A stretch of DNA of 64,000 nt from Cyanoderma ruficeps (taxonomy: Eukaryota > Chordata > Aves > Passeriformes > Timaliidae): assembly GCA_008694505.1 (NCBI GenBank), contig VZDJ01000594.1:7569746-7633745 (forward strand), written 5' to 3'. Position numbers and translations under genes: made by a program. The notes under the pieces are model-generated. The model had not been told where the DNA came from. It did not search any database and saw only the letters and a program-made list of their open reading frames with translations. Numbering within the stretch: position 1 is the stretch's first letter; each line of letters starts with the position of its first letter. Shown one piece after another: positions 1-12,000 of the stretch.

Positions 1-59
1 CCGAAGCCGTCTCGGCCGCCCTTCCTCGCTTCCCGCCGCGGGACATGCCGGCAGCCCGG
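1..59 (+). CDS. HEG1: HEG1 exon 1, 3' part (partial)
   Basis: This is CpG-rich sequence ending in a consensus donor (GT at 60-61, GTGAGT). Reading frame 2 is open through the piece and leaves one base at the donor. That matches the phase-1 acceptor of the next exon found at 17870. The resulting residues are Arg/Gly/Ser/Pro-rich, as expected after the HEG1 signal peptide. The signal peptide and start codon lie left of the window. The ATG at 45 is in a different frame that would give a phase-0 donor, so I do not take it as the start. Assignment to HEG1 rests on position, strand and phase, not on sequence similarity. Confidence 0.5.
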
Positions 60-3000
60 GTGAGTGCCCGGGGATGGGGATAGGGATGGGGATGAGGGTA
101 GGGACGGGATTTCGTCCCGGCAGCGGCCGCGATGCGGCGGGGAGTGCGCGGGGTCCACATCGTGCGGGTCTGTCGTGGCGTGGGACCCCGTGCACTCCCC
201 ACAGCATCGCGACTGTGGGCTGCCGAGCATCCCGACATCCCCCAGAGCTGATTCAGCTGAGAAGTGTAACACTTCTCAATCCCCCCCCTCAATTCCTTTC
301 CCTTTTTAACCTTGCCCAGCTCATCGTGCTACAGGCAACTGCTTCAGTGGGTGAAGGTTTGGAATGGGAATGGTGGGTGGGAAAGTGTAAACACGTTTTA
401 GCTGTGTGGACTGCCTGGGAGACAAGTGGTGGAAACTTCACAGAGCAACTTGAGAAACGTTTTGGGGGGCACCAGAAGTACTGTCCACATGTGTCTACCC
501 ATCTAGGTGGAAACTGGGGGCTCCTGTAGGTGGTCTTCAAGGTCTGGGTTGCCTCCTGCTTGTCTCCAAAAACGCTCTCATCACACCGTAGGTACTGACC
601 TCTATCAGGTGTGGGGACAGATGCTGTCAGCTCTCTATAAATACCCTCTCGCTCTACGTCGCCTACAGACTGTCAGATTAGTCATGTATAAAGTCACATT
701 TTTCTTTGCATGCCACATCTACAGTGCTATTATCACGAGCAATGCCTCGTTTCGTGCTTTACAGGTTGTGCTGAATTTGGTTTCAGCACAGGATAAACCC
801 TATTTCTCCCAAAACAAGCAGGGACGTTTCAAGTGTCATTCCGTAAACTGGCTTACTTACTCACCAAAGAAGGCACATAGCTCTAAGGATGACTAATTCT
901 CAATGAGTTTGGAAAGCACTGGGTGTCTGCAGGTGGTATAAGGAATCCAATATGTCAAATTAGTCCTGCGTAGGTTTTAAGTGGGTTTTAGGATTCATTG
1001 CTTGCCTGAGCTGGACTGTCAAATTTTATCTTTTAATTTCTGATATGGAGAGAATATGTCTTGCTTTGGAACTTGGGGTTAAGTTTCAGGAAATGTGACA
1101 AAACTACATTTATAACATTTTAGTTTTATTCACAAACCCAAGGCGTGCCTTTGTAGGATGTATCCACACTAGACCAAATGAATAGCTGGGGATATCAGCT
1201 GGAATGTCGCCTGCAGTGGATTAGAAAGCTCCTAACTAGCAGTGCTTGTGACAGCAGCTTTGTGACTAGGATACTGCATGGAAATGAAGGTGATTTGGGT
1301 CTGTTCCCAGCTCAGCTACTTCTTTGTGCCACTCCAAGTACCAGTTTGCCCTCCAAACTGAGAGAGAATAATGCTGTCTTACCTTCTACCAACCTTGTGA
1401 AGATAAAATCTGCAACTTGCCAGTGAACTGCTCACCTATTACTTGATGAAAGCTGTGCAAATTCCTCAGTGGACAGAAAAAAATATTTAATTTCATCTCA
1501 GCTTTCAGTCTGGCATCTTTTCCTGTGACCTTGATGACTCCTGAGAGTCAGTAGAGGAATGCATTTCCTTTGTTAAGGGTCTGAAAAGCTCGAACTATCT
1601 GTCCACATGCTGGAAAAGCCATTTGTCAGGCCACCAGTGCCTGGCTGCCCAGCTCAGCAGTGAAGGCTTTGCTCCGTGCAGCCAGTGCTCAGCAGCTACA
1701 GGTGCTTTATGTGAATTATGTCAGCCCCAGCCAGAAGGAACAGGGGATCCATCGTGGAGGAGTGATGAATAGCCCAGCAGCAGCTCGCTCCCCAGCAAAC
1801 AGCATCATGAATTACACTGGGTCTTGGCAGCTGCGATTCACTCACTGTTAGCTCCAGCTCTATGCCTGTCAGTCAAGGGAATTGTCTGGTGTTGTGGGAG
1901 CAGGCTGGGGGGATCTCCTGAATCACTCTCAGGTCTAGTTGTAGGCTCCTGAGAAATCCCCGTTAGTGTCCCTGCTCCTGCCCCTCGGAGGCATTTCCCA
2001 CCTTTGAAAACACTTGCTGGAAGCCGGGGGAACATTTCTTGTGAACCTATCACCCCGGCTCTACCAGGAAATGAAGATTACATCTCCCTTTGCAACAGTC
2101 TGAGGCTGGGCGGCAAAAGCCCTTTCTCGGGCAGGGCTTAGTGAGCAGATGGTGAGGCAGTGGGTGTAGAAATGGGGCTTTTGAGTCTCTCACAAAGCGT
2201 GGGGCAAGGGAGTGGGGTGGGAGCAGGGCAGCTCTCTGCCTTCCCAGCTGGGTTGTGCCTCAGCCTGCATCTGCCATCCTCCCTGCCAGACCCTCTGTGG
2301 GCTAGTCTGCTGGAGAGATGAGGACAGATGGCTTTAGCCTGTGTTTAAAATACAGTCTGAACCAAAGGAGAGTAACACAGGGAAAAAAAAAATAGGTGAA
2401 GTAGGAAGGAAGAAAGCTGGTGACAGTGAAGTTAGAGCCTTATCAAATCCCTCCATGAAATCTCTCCTGGCAGCTCCTTCACATGGGCACTGAGTGAGCT
2501 GAAGGGCACTGTCTGCCACCAGCCTGGGTCCGGTCAGGGTTTGGTTACAAGCACTGTCCTCCTGCAGGTCTCCGTATTTCAGGTTTCCCATCTGTGAAAT
2601 GGGAATAATTCCAGTGACACCACAGGGACAGCAGAGGTAACATGGAGCCCCTGACAAAGTCACTATGGCTGGGGTCTCCCTGTTCCTGCCGTGTCCCTTT
2701 TCCAGCTACTTCTACCCACACAGGTGCCCTGCCACGGTGCCCAGCACAGCACGGAGCCGCTGGCAATGGGCTTCCCCTGAGAAGCTGATCTGCTTTTCTG
2801 CCATCTGTGTCTGTCCTTCTGTCCCTGCTCCCTCTCTCCCATGGCAGGTGCCACCTTTTTAGGAGGCTTCCCTGGTGGGAGCCCTGGCAATGAGGTGTAA
2901 AATCACCTGAGAAGGAAGCAGCTTTAGTTGCAGCAGAGATTTAGGGTGGCTGCTGGGAAAAACTTTCCAAAACTCTTAGAAGAGGTAAACAGTCTGTATT

Positions 3001-6000
3001 TATTTATGGANATTTATTTATGTATATTTTTAACTTTCCGTCTAAAATTTTCTGTGTGAGGAAGAAGCAAAGTTAGGAGCAAGGGAAGAAGATGCTGAGA
3101 ATGTTTGTTTGCACAAAAGTATGGTGTTACCTCCAAACTTGCCTAACATTTTGCAGTCTGTATTTCGTGGCTTCTGGGGGGAGAAGCCCAGTGCATCCCT
3201 GTGGATGCAGAGATGTGTAAGATGCTGCTCTCTAGCTTTGTTGCAATTTCAGGTGACCGTGGGTGGTGCAGGAAGGATGCTTCCTCCCCCTGTGGTGCAG
3301 GGACAAGGAAGGATTGCCTCCCATGCCTCTGTGTCGCTATCAAAAGGCTGCAGGGTTTTCCTGTCTCGGGCATCTTTGTCACTCCTCTGTGAGCTCTAGG
3401 TGGATTTGGTTGGTGTGCTGTGAACATGAATTCCCTGGGGTTGTATGGATTTAGCTCTCCTCCTTTGGGGTACATAAATTAAAGCAAAAAAAGGAAAGAG
3501 AAGGAAGAAAAGTAGTTCCAGAAAAGGAGGAAGATTGGAGATCAGCTTTCCTGTCTGTTCCCCATCTCAAGCTCTGGAAGGTAGCAGGGGTCGTGCACTG
3601 AGCAGCTGGGTTTGCATCAATTTGTGGAAGCACTTCATGTGATATTTAAGTGCTAAATGAGTACAGCCAGAGAGATAATTGTGTGACCTGGCTGGCAGGG
3701 AGCACACAGGGATGTGTATTGATTGGCACCGCCGTGCGCAGTGACCGTGCGTGCAGGGCCCTGAGCAGGGCCCTGGGTAAGGGGAGGGCTGCTGTAGCTG
3801 AAGCCCATTCCTGGGCTCTCCACAAAGTCTGATTTCCCAGAACCAACCACCAGTGCCAGCCTGTGCCCATTCCGCAGGTGTCAGCAGCCATCACCACTTT
3901 GGAGGGATAATTTAATTTGCTTTATGTTTTTTTTTGTGGCTGGGGGGATGAGGGAAATGGGCTGTTGCTGCCACGTTTGCAGGGAGGGGCTGGCGCCAGC
4001 TTTGCTGGTGCATGGGTGTGCTCCTTAGCAAATAATTCTTTTCAGTATCAAAAGTTGCAGATACTGATATGTTTAGAGGAGTGTGGAGTTTCCAGGGCAA
4101 CTTTTTTCCTTCACCTGCTCTTACAGATATCATTTTTTGGGCTGCCAGTCAGAAACCCTCCATGACTGAACTCTGAAGCTGTTGTATGTTCTCCATACAC
4201 CATTCTCCCCATCCTGCTCATCTGCAGGAAGCATGTCAGAGCTGCTGAGACTGACAGCTCCATCACCATCACATCTTTCGGAGGTGGCAGAGGATTGTGT
4301 TCATTTAGCAGAGGGGTTATGATGCCAGGTTAGAAAAGTTGTTGGTTGTGGTGGGCATAGAGAAAATGAATGGATGCTGCTGACCGTGCCTGTGCATCCA
4401 GAACATAAAACACGAAACTTGGTAGCATCAGTCTGGTTGTGTTGGCATTAATGAAGCATTCATCCATGCTAATCAAATAACCGCAACAGAAAAAAAGAGC
4501 CATTTCAATTAACGAGCCAATAAAACCTGTCAGTACAGTGATAGTGTTTCAGTGCTGTGGTGCAGAGATTAAGGCACCACCAACGTCCACAGCTCTTCTG
4601 GAGCTGCTGCCAGAGGGACCTCTTGGCTGTCACTGTGGGTTCCCCATTGATAGGAGCTGTGTGCCATTTCCAAAATAAGGATAGCTGCAGAGTGGCAAGG
4701 TTCGGCTGTGGCTGAGCCTGCTGACTTTTTGGAGCACAGAAATACTGTCTTTCTGCCTCTGTCTGTGGCCAGTCCAGCCACCTGGGGTGCTCCAGGCAGG
4801 GCTGCAACCCCTGAAATACCCCCAGAGAAATGATGTGGAGCTGGACAAATTGTAGATAGCCAATGTAAATGCTCTGGATTCTAGCTTTCCTTCCTCACAT
4901 ACTTTCAGGAGACTTTCTCTGCTATGGAGGGGTGAGGAGTCTCTGGGGGTGTCAGGATATCTCTGACAAACAGCACTGCTCAAACCTGGGCTCATCCATT
5001 CAGACATGCACAGACCTCCTTTGGAAAGAGGTAGGGCCAGATCCTGTACCTGCTCTGGTATCTTTCTGCTGTTGAAATGGTGCAAAGCAGCACTGGGGCT
5101 GTTTGACCAGCCAGAGTGTCTCAGAAGGTGCTCCAAGCGAATCAAAGCTTGGCAGTTTGGAATATTGCCTTGAAAATGCTTAGTACAAAATCCATAGTCT
5201 GTAGCTTGTGAGCAAGCTTGTCACGAGGCCTGAATACCCCGACCACAGGCCCTGTTATTTACATTCAATTAAAGATGTAGGTCATACAATAGGGTTTTTT
5301 CTCTTTCCTGAATGGCTGAACACAGAAGGCAGAATCCAATTTTCAGTGGCAGCAGACCTGATTACAAACTAAAATTTTTTATTTCTTTGAGCAGTGTTTG
5401 CAACATTTGCATTGTAACTTGCTGGTTTTGTAAGTGTGAGAGGTTCATTTGCTGGGATATTCTTCCAGAGGAGATGCAAGAGGGCTACAAGCACATGCAT
5501 GGGTGAAAGAATGAAGTATGTGGGTGCCTCTCAGGAGAAAATGGTTTTGTCACATCTGGCAGCTCTTCTCTCTCTGCATTTTCTGCATACATGCAGCTGA
5601 TGTGTGTGCACCCATCACCATATTTTTTTTTTTTTGTGCCCAGCTGTTATATATATAACATCCTGCTGCTTCAGCAAGGGGCACAGTTCATGCAAAGTCC
5701 GCGTTCATCCTTTCAGGCTGAAATCATTCACATCTGAGGACAAGGAGAGAATTTTCCCACCCAAAAGGGAAATGATCTTGCATTACTGAGCGACCAGCCC
5801 AAGTAATAATATAATCTTAGAAAAATGCAGTTCCCTTGGGTAAAGGAAGCTCTGTAAACTTCATCTCCTCCAAGCTGTTAGTGTAGCTGTTGCCTGTGCT
5901 GTAGTAACGCTGCTGTCAGACCCAGTTTACTGAAGTACTCTGGAGAGAAGAGGGGGAAAAAGGAGATAGGAACCAGTTGCTGTATAAAATGACGACCTCT

Positions 6001-9000
6001 TGTAGGATCTGAATACTGTGAGGTATCTAATACAGATTTTAGGACATTGGGTTACGTCCCTTATTTGCCATTAATTTGTTCTTGGTCTCGACTGGGTGCT
6101 GGAGAGGGTGATGGCCACTCATGGGCATGAAGACTTGCAGAAGGGGCAGGCAGATCCAGGGTGAGCACAGGGATCAGCTGGAGGAAGGTAAAATGATGCA
6201 AGATTTCCACTCACTGGGGTCAAAAACCTGGCTGTATAAAACCAGGGAAGAAAGAGGCTCATTTTTAGAGCTGTCAGTGTATGGGCAAACCCATGGAAGA
6301 GACATTTGAGAAAGTTACTCTGTGACTAATTCCTGTGGTTTGTTCTCTTCTGCTTGCCACAGGATGGGTGCCATTAGTGTGTGCTGTGGTTTATCTTGGG
6401 CTCTGTGGGGGCTGAGTGTGTACAGGTCCCAGGGCCAGGGCATGGACTGAGCCATGGGGATCCCCATTGGTCTGGGTGCAGCAGCTCCCTGGAGCTCCCT
6501 GGAGCCCTCTCTACTAAAGTGCTGGTCTTCACAAAACCTGTAGGAACCTGCTGTCTTGGAGGTCTCTGCCTTCCAGGCTAATTTGTTTTAATGTATGAGA
6601 ACAAACAGAAGTGTCTCAGGAGCTTCATCACTTCAGAAACCGGTATGAAATACATGAGATATAAAAATATTATTTAATAAGTGCCTGAAATGCATAAACA
6701 GGGCGTAATATCCTACAAACTGTTGCTGCTCCCGTGGTGCTGGCCCCATCTCTCTGTGGCTTTGGATGGAGCTATTTCCAGTTGCTTGTCCTCTGTGCAG
6801 GCAGGGCTGTTGAGGAGGGCTATATCTGCTTTTGCATCTGCTGTGCCCTTGACTTGGAGTAATTTGATAAATAGGTTTGCAGTTGGTTACTTAAGCATCT
6901 CCCAAGCTGCAGTCAGCATCTCAGCTGTGGGCGAGGGAGCACTGCTGCCAAAAGTCAGGATCTGTGTCAAGAGCCTCCTAAGATTTGGCTGTCTTTCCTT
7001 AAAACCCCAACTCCTGGAGTTGTCATTACAGGAGAATCACTTAGAGGGGTAGAAAAAGAGCTTCTGGCTGTTGAGGTGGTAGATAAAAATCTTGGCAAAC
7101 ATTAGCTGCAAAGCTAGGAGTCACAGAAGAAGCCCAGGTTGGGTGTATTTAAAAATACCACTTGCTCCAGAAGATTTTGTGTCCAGACAGAAGGGTTGTT
7201 TCAGACACCCCTGCTTGGCAGGGCTCTGCCAGTGCATCTGCACGAGAAGTGCAACCCTCTGCACTGTCCTGCTTTGCTAGGAGAGAGGAACGCAGCAGGA
7301 ATGCCAAGGGCAAACCCAGTTGCTCTCTGTCCAGCTGTCTGAATACCTTGTGCAAGTGCCTTGACCTTGGTGGATTGACTCTCCACTGGGAAAAACAAGC
7401 TTCATCTGCCTTTTCATTCCTTGCATGGACATGAAGCTGGGAGGACTTTTAAAACAGCTTCTGCAGCATGCTGACTGTGGTCTGGCTGAGGGTGATCATG
7501 CCACTTGCACCGTGACCAAATGCTGCAGGTCCTTCCCTTTGCCTTGCAGGGTGGACACCCCATCTCGGGCTTCCAATTTGGTGCTTGGAAAAAGTCCTCT
7601 GGAAGTGCCATGACCTTTGCAGTTCTTTTGCCAAGGCAAACATGGAGATGTTTGAGAGACCTTTTACACAGTAGTTTGATGACAACAAGGCTCTTGCCTC
7701 TGAAGTTTGGGAGAAAATAACCTTTTCTTTTTAACTCTGAGATGAAGTCAGTGGGGAAGGAGTGAGGAGGAATTTTAAGTGGTTTGATAGAAAGGCATGC
7801 AAACTGTGCACAAAGGCTTAAGTCAGCAGGGTTAGCTGTTGTCCCAGAGGTACAGCCCAGGCTGCACTTCCCAGAAGACGTCGAGTTGCACACAGACATT
7901 TAGGGCGTTTTTCTCAGCATTTTTCAGCACGCTGTGTGATGTGTGATGCAGAGGTTTTGAAGGCTATTACAGGATCAGTCTGACCTCTCACCTCTATAAC
8001 CAGGCAGACACTGAAGTAATTTCTTCTACCAGAACCACCCTTAGATTCCTGTGAGATCTCCACAGCATGGAAGAAACCCTGTGCAGGCATTTTGGACCGA
8101 TGGATAGGCTTCTTTGGTTACTGGCAGCAAAGGAGGACTCTCTTTTTCCTTGAAGAGCATGCTAAAAGGCACTTCTGCATCTGGAATGACAAGAGGAATT
8201 TAGATCCATGGAGCACAATTATTCACGTCACTGCTTGTTAGGATGCTGGTGTTAACACCCTTCCTCTTGTGGAAAATCTCTTAAGCCCTGAGGACTGATG
8301 TGAAACGTCACGCTCTGGTGAACTTTGCTGAAGTGGGGATGAATCACACTAAGTTTGGCTTCAGTATGTTATCCAAAAGATACTTTCTCTGATAACCTAG
8401 CAGGAGGGTACTGCTGCCCGCCCACCCAGGGTGTCAGGATCTATTCTGGGGGGAGGACAGCACTTTCTGGAGTATCTGTAAATTGGGGGCTTGATGTGGG
8501 GGCTTGGATAATTGAGGGGTTTTTCATTTGGCCTTGCTTTTGAGTCCTCTATAAAAGCAAAAGGAAGGTCTGTAAGGGATCTCAAGATATTTCCCAAGGG
8601 ATCTCGATATATCTCCCCTTGCAGGATCACCCAGAATGGTAGATAAACACACTAAATAGACTTTTTTAAAAATGAGACGGGTTTCACTGCCTCTCTGAAT
8701 AACTGTCCTACTACATCCATGCCACTATAGGTAAGAAAACACTTTCTTATCAGGGAAACTGTAGCAGCTGGTAGTTAAACCTTCTGCAAAGAAATATCCC
8801 AGACAAATGTTGGTGAGGTTTGACCCTGCACTACTTGGGAGATCTCACAAACTGACAAGGTAATTTAGCAATCTGGGGAGGAAACGCAAAAGGTAACCCT
8901 GTCTATTGAACTCATTTCTATCCTGTGATGGGAATGATGGGAATGATTCCAGGAGTGGAAGCATCCGCAGACCAACTGCGCATGATTTGCGTTCCTTGTT

Positions 9001-12000
9001 AATTGGAATCAAGGACCCTGATTGTGGAGCATAATGCTGCTCTTGTAATTCAGCCTTTATCTTTGTGCTGGAGCTGGGTATAATTGTATCTGTGTTCGGA
9101 GGGACAAGGAGAAGGGTTTCAGTGGCTGGTGCTCACAAAGGCATCTTTAGAAACCTCCTCACCCCTGGTACAAGCTTGGTAGGGCTTAAATGAAAATACC
9201 CCTGAGTAGCTTTAGACATTTGAACAGTCATCATTGTTTGATTCAGATTTGGTTACAGGACTAACATCTAAATGTTAATTCTTTTTAGGACATTATCAGC
9301 TCTTTCAGCAAATGCAGAATGGGGATGCAGTATTAGACCATCAGCCAACCGTGCAGATAAAGGCCCTTTGAAAGGATGTCTCTTAGGAGGGAAACATAAT
9401 CAGAGAATGCAGAAAATCATGACGATGGTCTCTTCTTTGGAACAGGTAGCAAATATGATGCACGAGGAAAGCTAAATGAACCAGGAGGGTTTTACATTGG
9501 GGAATGGGAGTAACAGCAATTTTGTGGCCTCTGAGGACAGTCCCCAGCATGCAGTCAGAGATCCTCATAATCCTGTCCCGCAAAGCGGTGGTACACCTGG
9601 AGATGGTAGGGTCTTGGATGAGCTCTGTCACACGGTGGGCGAAGACTGAAGTTGGTGGTCACTTGATGGCATGGACACGCCAAGGCAGTTGATGTGTGGT
9701 GGCTCTGTGCTGGGTAATCTGTGTCTTTGTGTGGGCAGGTGGGTTTTGGGCACAGATTTCTGTCCTCTCAGTCGTCTGTGCTGCCTTGCTCATCACACCA
9801 TGCCCGTAGGCATCGAGGTAGGATGTGACCTGACCATGACTCCCTCTGAGCCCTCAGTGACAGCTCAGAGGGTGACAGCCGATCCTGCCCTGCTCCAGCA
9901 CCCATTCCCACTGCTGGCCACATCTGAAAGAAGGTGTCTGTTTTTCAACCTCCCCGAAACATGTGCAGAAAGGCACTGGAAGTGGTAAATCCCTCCCCCC
10001 CGTTCTCAGAAAGGAAACGTCTGACTGCAGAGGCAGTGTCGGTGCCGGGTGTCGGGCGGGACCTCTGTCCCAGCTGCCCCCGGGCAGTGCTGCTCCTCTG
10101 CTTGTCATGGTGACCTGTCTGCCAGTGCCAGCGGGGAAAGACCCGGCTCATCCCCTGGAAGAAGGAGGTCCGGCGCTATCCTGAGCGCTGCCACCGCCGC
10201 TTCCGGCGGCAGATCGGCACGGTGTCATCTAGGAAATGCGATTTAGATCATCATCCTTTTGCAGCAGATGGGGGAAGGGAGGTGGGGGCCCTTATCTCTT
10301 CTGGGGATTCATTTCTCGTTAAGCTGCTTTATTTTTTTGCCTGTTTGCCTTTTTCTCCGTCCCTTCGCAAGTTTCACTGCCCCTTGTTGAAGGGTAGGAG
10401 CCACAAGAGCATCCATGGTTCCTGCTGCCCTGACATCATGCCCTACATCCTACCTTCAGCTGGGTGTCAGGCTTGGGCTACCTTCGCTTTTCCCCTGGGA
10501 TGGGGTTGCATTTTGCTGGCCTACATAGGATCAGATACTGATCAGATACATCTATCTGCATGTCACCAAATGGAATCTACCACTTGGCAGTCTGATGATT
10601 TTCCTGCATCCAAGAGGTCTCCTTATCCTTCTCATCCCTATAATGTCCTTGAGAAGCTGCTCAGTTCCCAGGCTGGTCATCATCCCTGGTGTGACTGCCA
10701 GCCAGCAAAGCTCTTTGGCGTGTGCTTAATGTTAAGCACAGGGAATAGTTCCCTGGGGAGTTCTTCTTAAGTACATTGCTGGAGTGAGGCTCTGGTCAAG
10801 ACACCTGGACCAAAGCCCACCTGCATCAGTGAGCAGCATAGCTTGTCCTCCAGGGACTCACGGCAGCCCCTGGCTGGTCCCAGCGTCACCTCTCACCATT
10901 GCACCACCGCTTCCCTACTCCTTCCTCCATCTTCCCAGCATTTATTGTCCCTTTCCTGAGTGAGGGAAGCAGCTCCTGGGCTCAGACCACTTGGGAGCAG
11001 GGACTTCTGGTTTTGTTTCCAGAGTGGGATGTGAAAAGACAATATTGTTTCCACCTGGATCTGCAAAGGGCTGAGTCTTCAGCCCCTGGGGCAGATGTCT
11101 TTTGTCATATTCTGCTTCATACTGACTGGCATTACTTTCTGATAGGCATTGAGGTTTTGTGCAGAAAAATCTGTGCATCAGCCCATAATCCCTGTGGTTT
11201 TGAGTAAAAATCCAGGTAATCACAAATACCAATAGTTTGGGTGTTTTTTTCCCCTGGAAGATCTGTTTAAGTTAAATATAAGTCACTGAACTTATATTGG
11301 GAGTAAATAAGCTACATGGAATGGCTCTGGTTATCATGAGGTCACACAGAATGAGCTAATGCTCCCTTCTGGCCCGGAAATTAGACTTTTCAGACAGCAG
11401 AATTTCATCCTGCAGGTTCTAAGCCTCTAGCACCTTTCCTTACAGGGGAGTCCAAGCTCCAGGTCTGTGCAGTGCTCAGGCCCTTGCAGAGATGCTCACC
11501 CCTATCACCACAACACAGCCCTGCTTGGGGGCAGGTTTCTTATATTGCCAGTTTAAAGGAATGTGGGCAGCTGCTGGGGGGTGAAAGCTCTCTGGTGGAT
11601 TGTGATGCTCAGCTGACAGGCAAAGTGCAATGAAACTCTCCATGACAGCCGTGAACTTGCTACCCTGGAAATACTGACCCCTGTGAGATTGTCACAAGCT
11701 GCAAACCCAGCAGACAAATTCCAGGTTTCTGGAAATTTTTGTGTGAGAGGTCTGGAGAAAGAGCCATGTTAGAAATGAAGTTGTGTGCTTGCAGAAGCTG
11801 ACAGCAGCATGGTCCTGCTCCCTCCAGCCTCATCAGCCTGTTTCTTCCTACTTCACCAGCACTGTACACACCACCATGGAGTTTCTTCCCCCCCNNNCCA
11901 TCTTTTTTGCAGCCAGGATGTTTTTTCTTGCCTTTTTATTGTTCCAGTGACCTAGCAACTCCACTTTGGTGGAGTCCTGCCAGGAGACTTCCTCCCCAAG

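Noticed and set aside
45..309. ATG at 45 and the short ORFs beginning near it as the HEG1 start
   Set aside because: They run through the splice donor into intron 1. The ATG frame would give a phase-0 donor that does not fit the phase-1 acceptor at 17870.
10222..10770. 182-codon plus-strand ORF in HEG1 intron 1
   Set aside because: No recognisable domain, no splice signals in the right phase, and mixed composition unlike HEG1 mucin exons. Probably chance.
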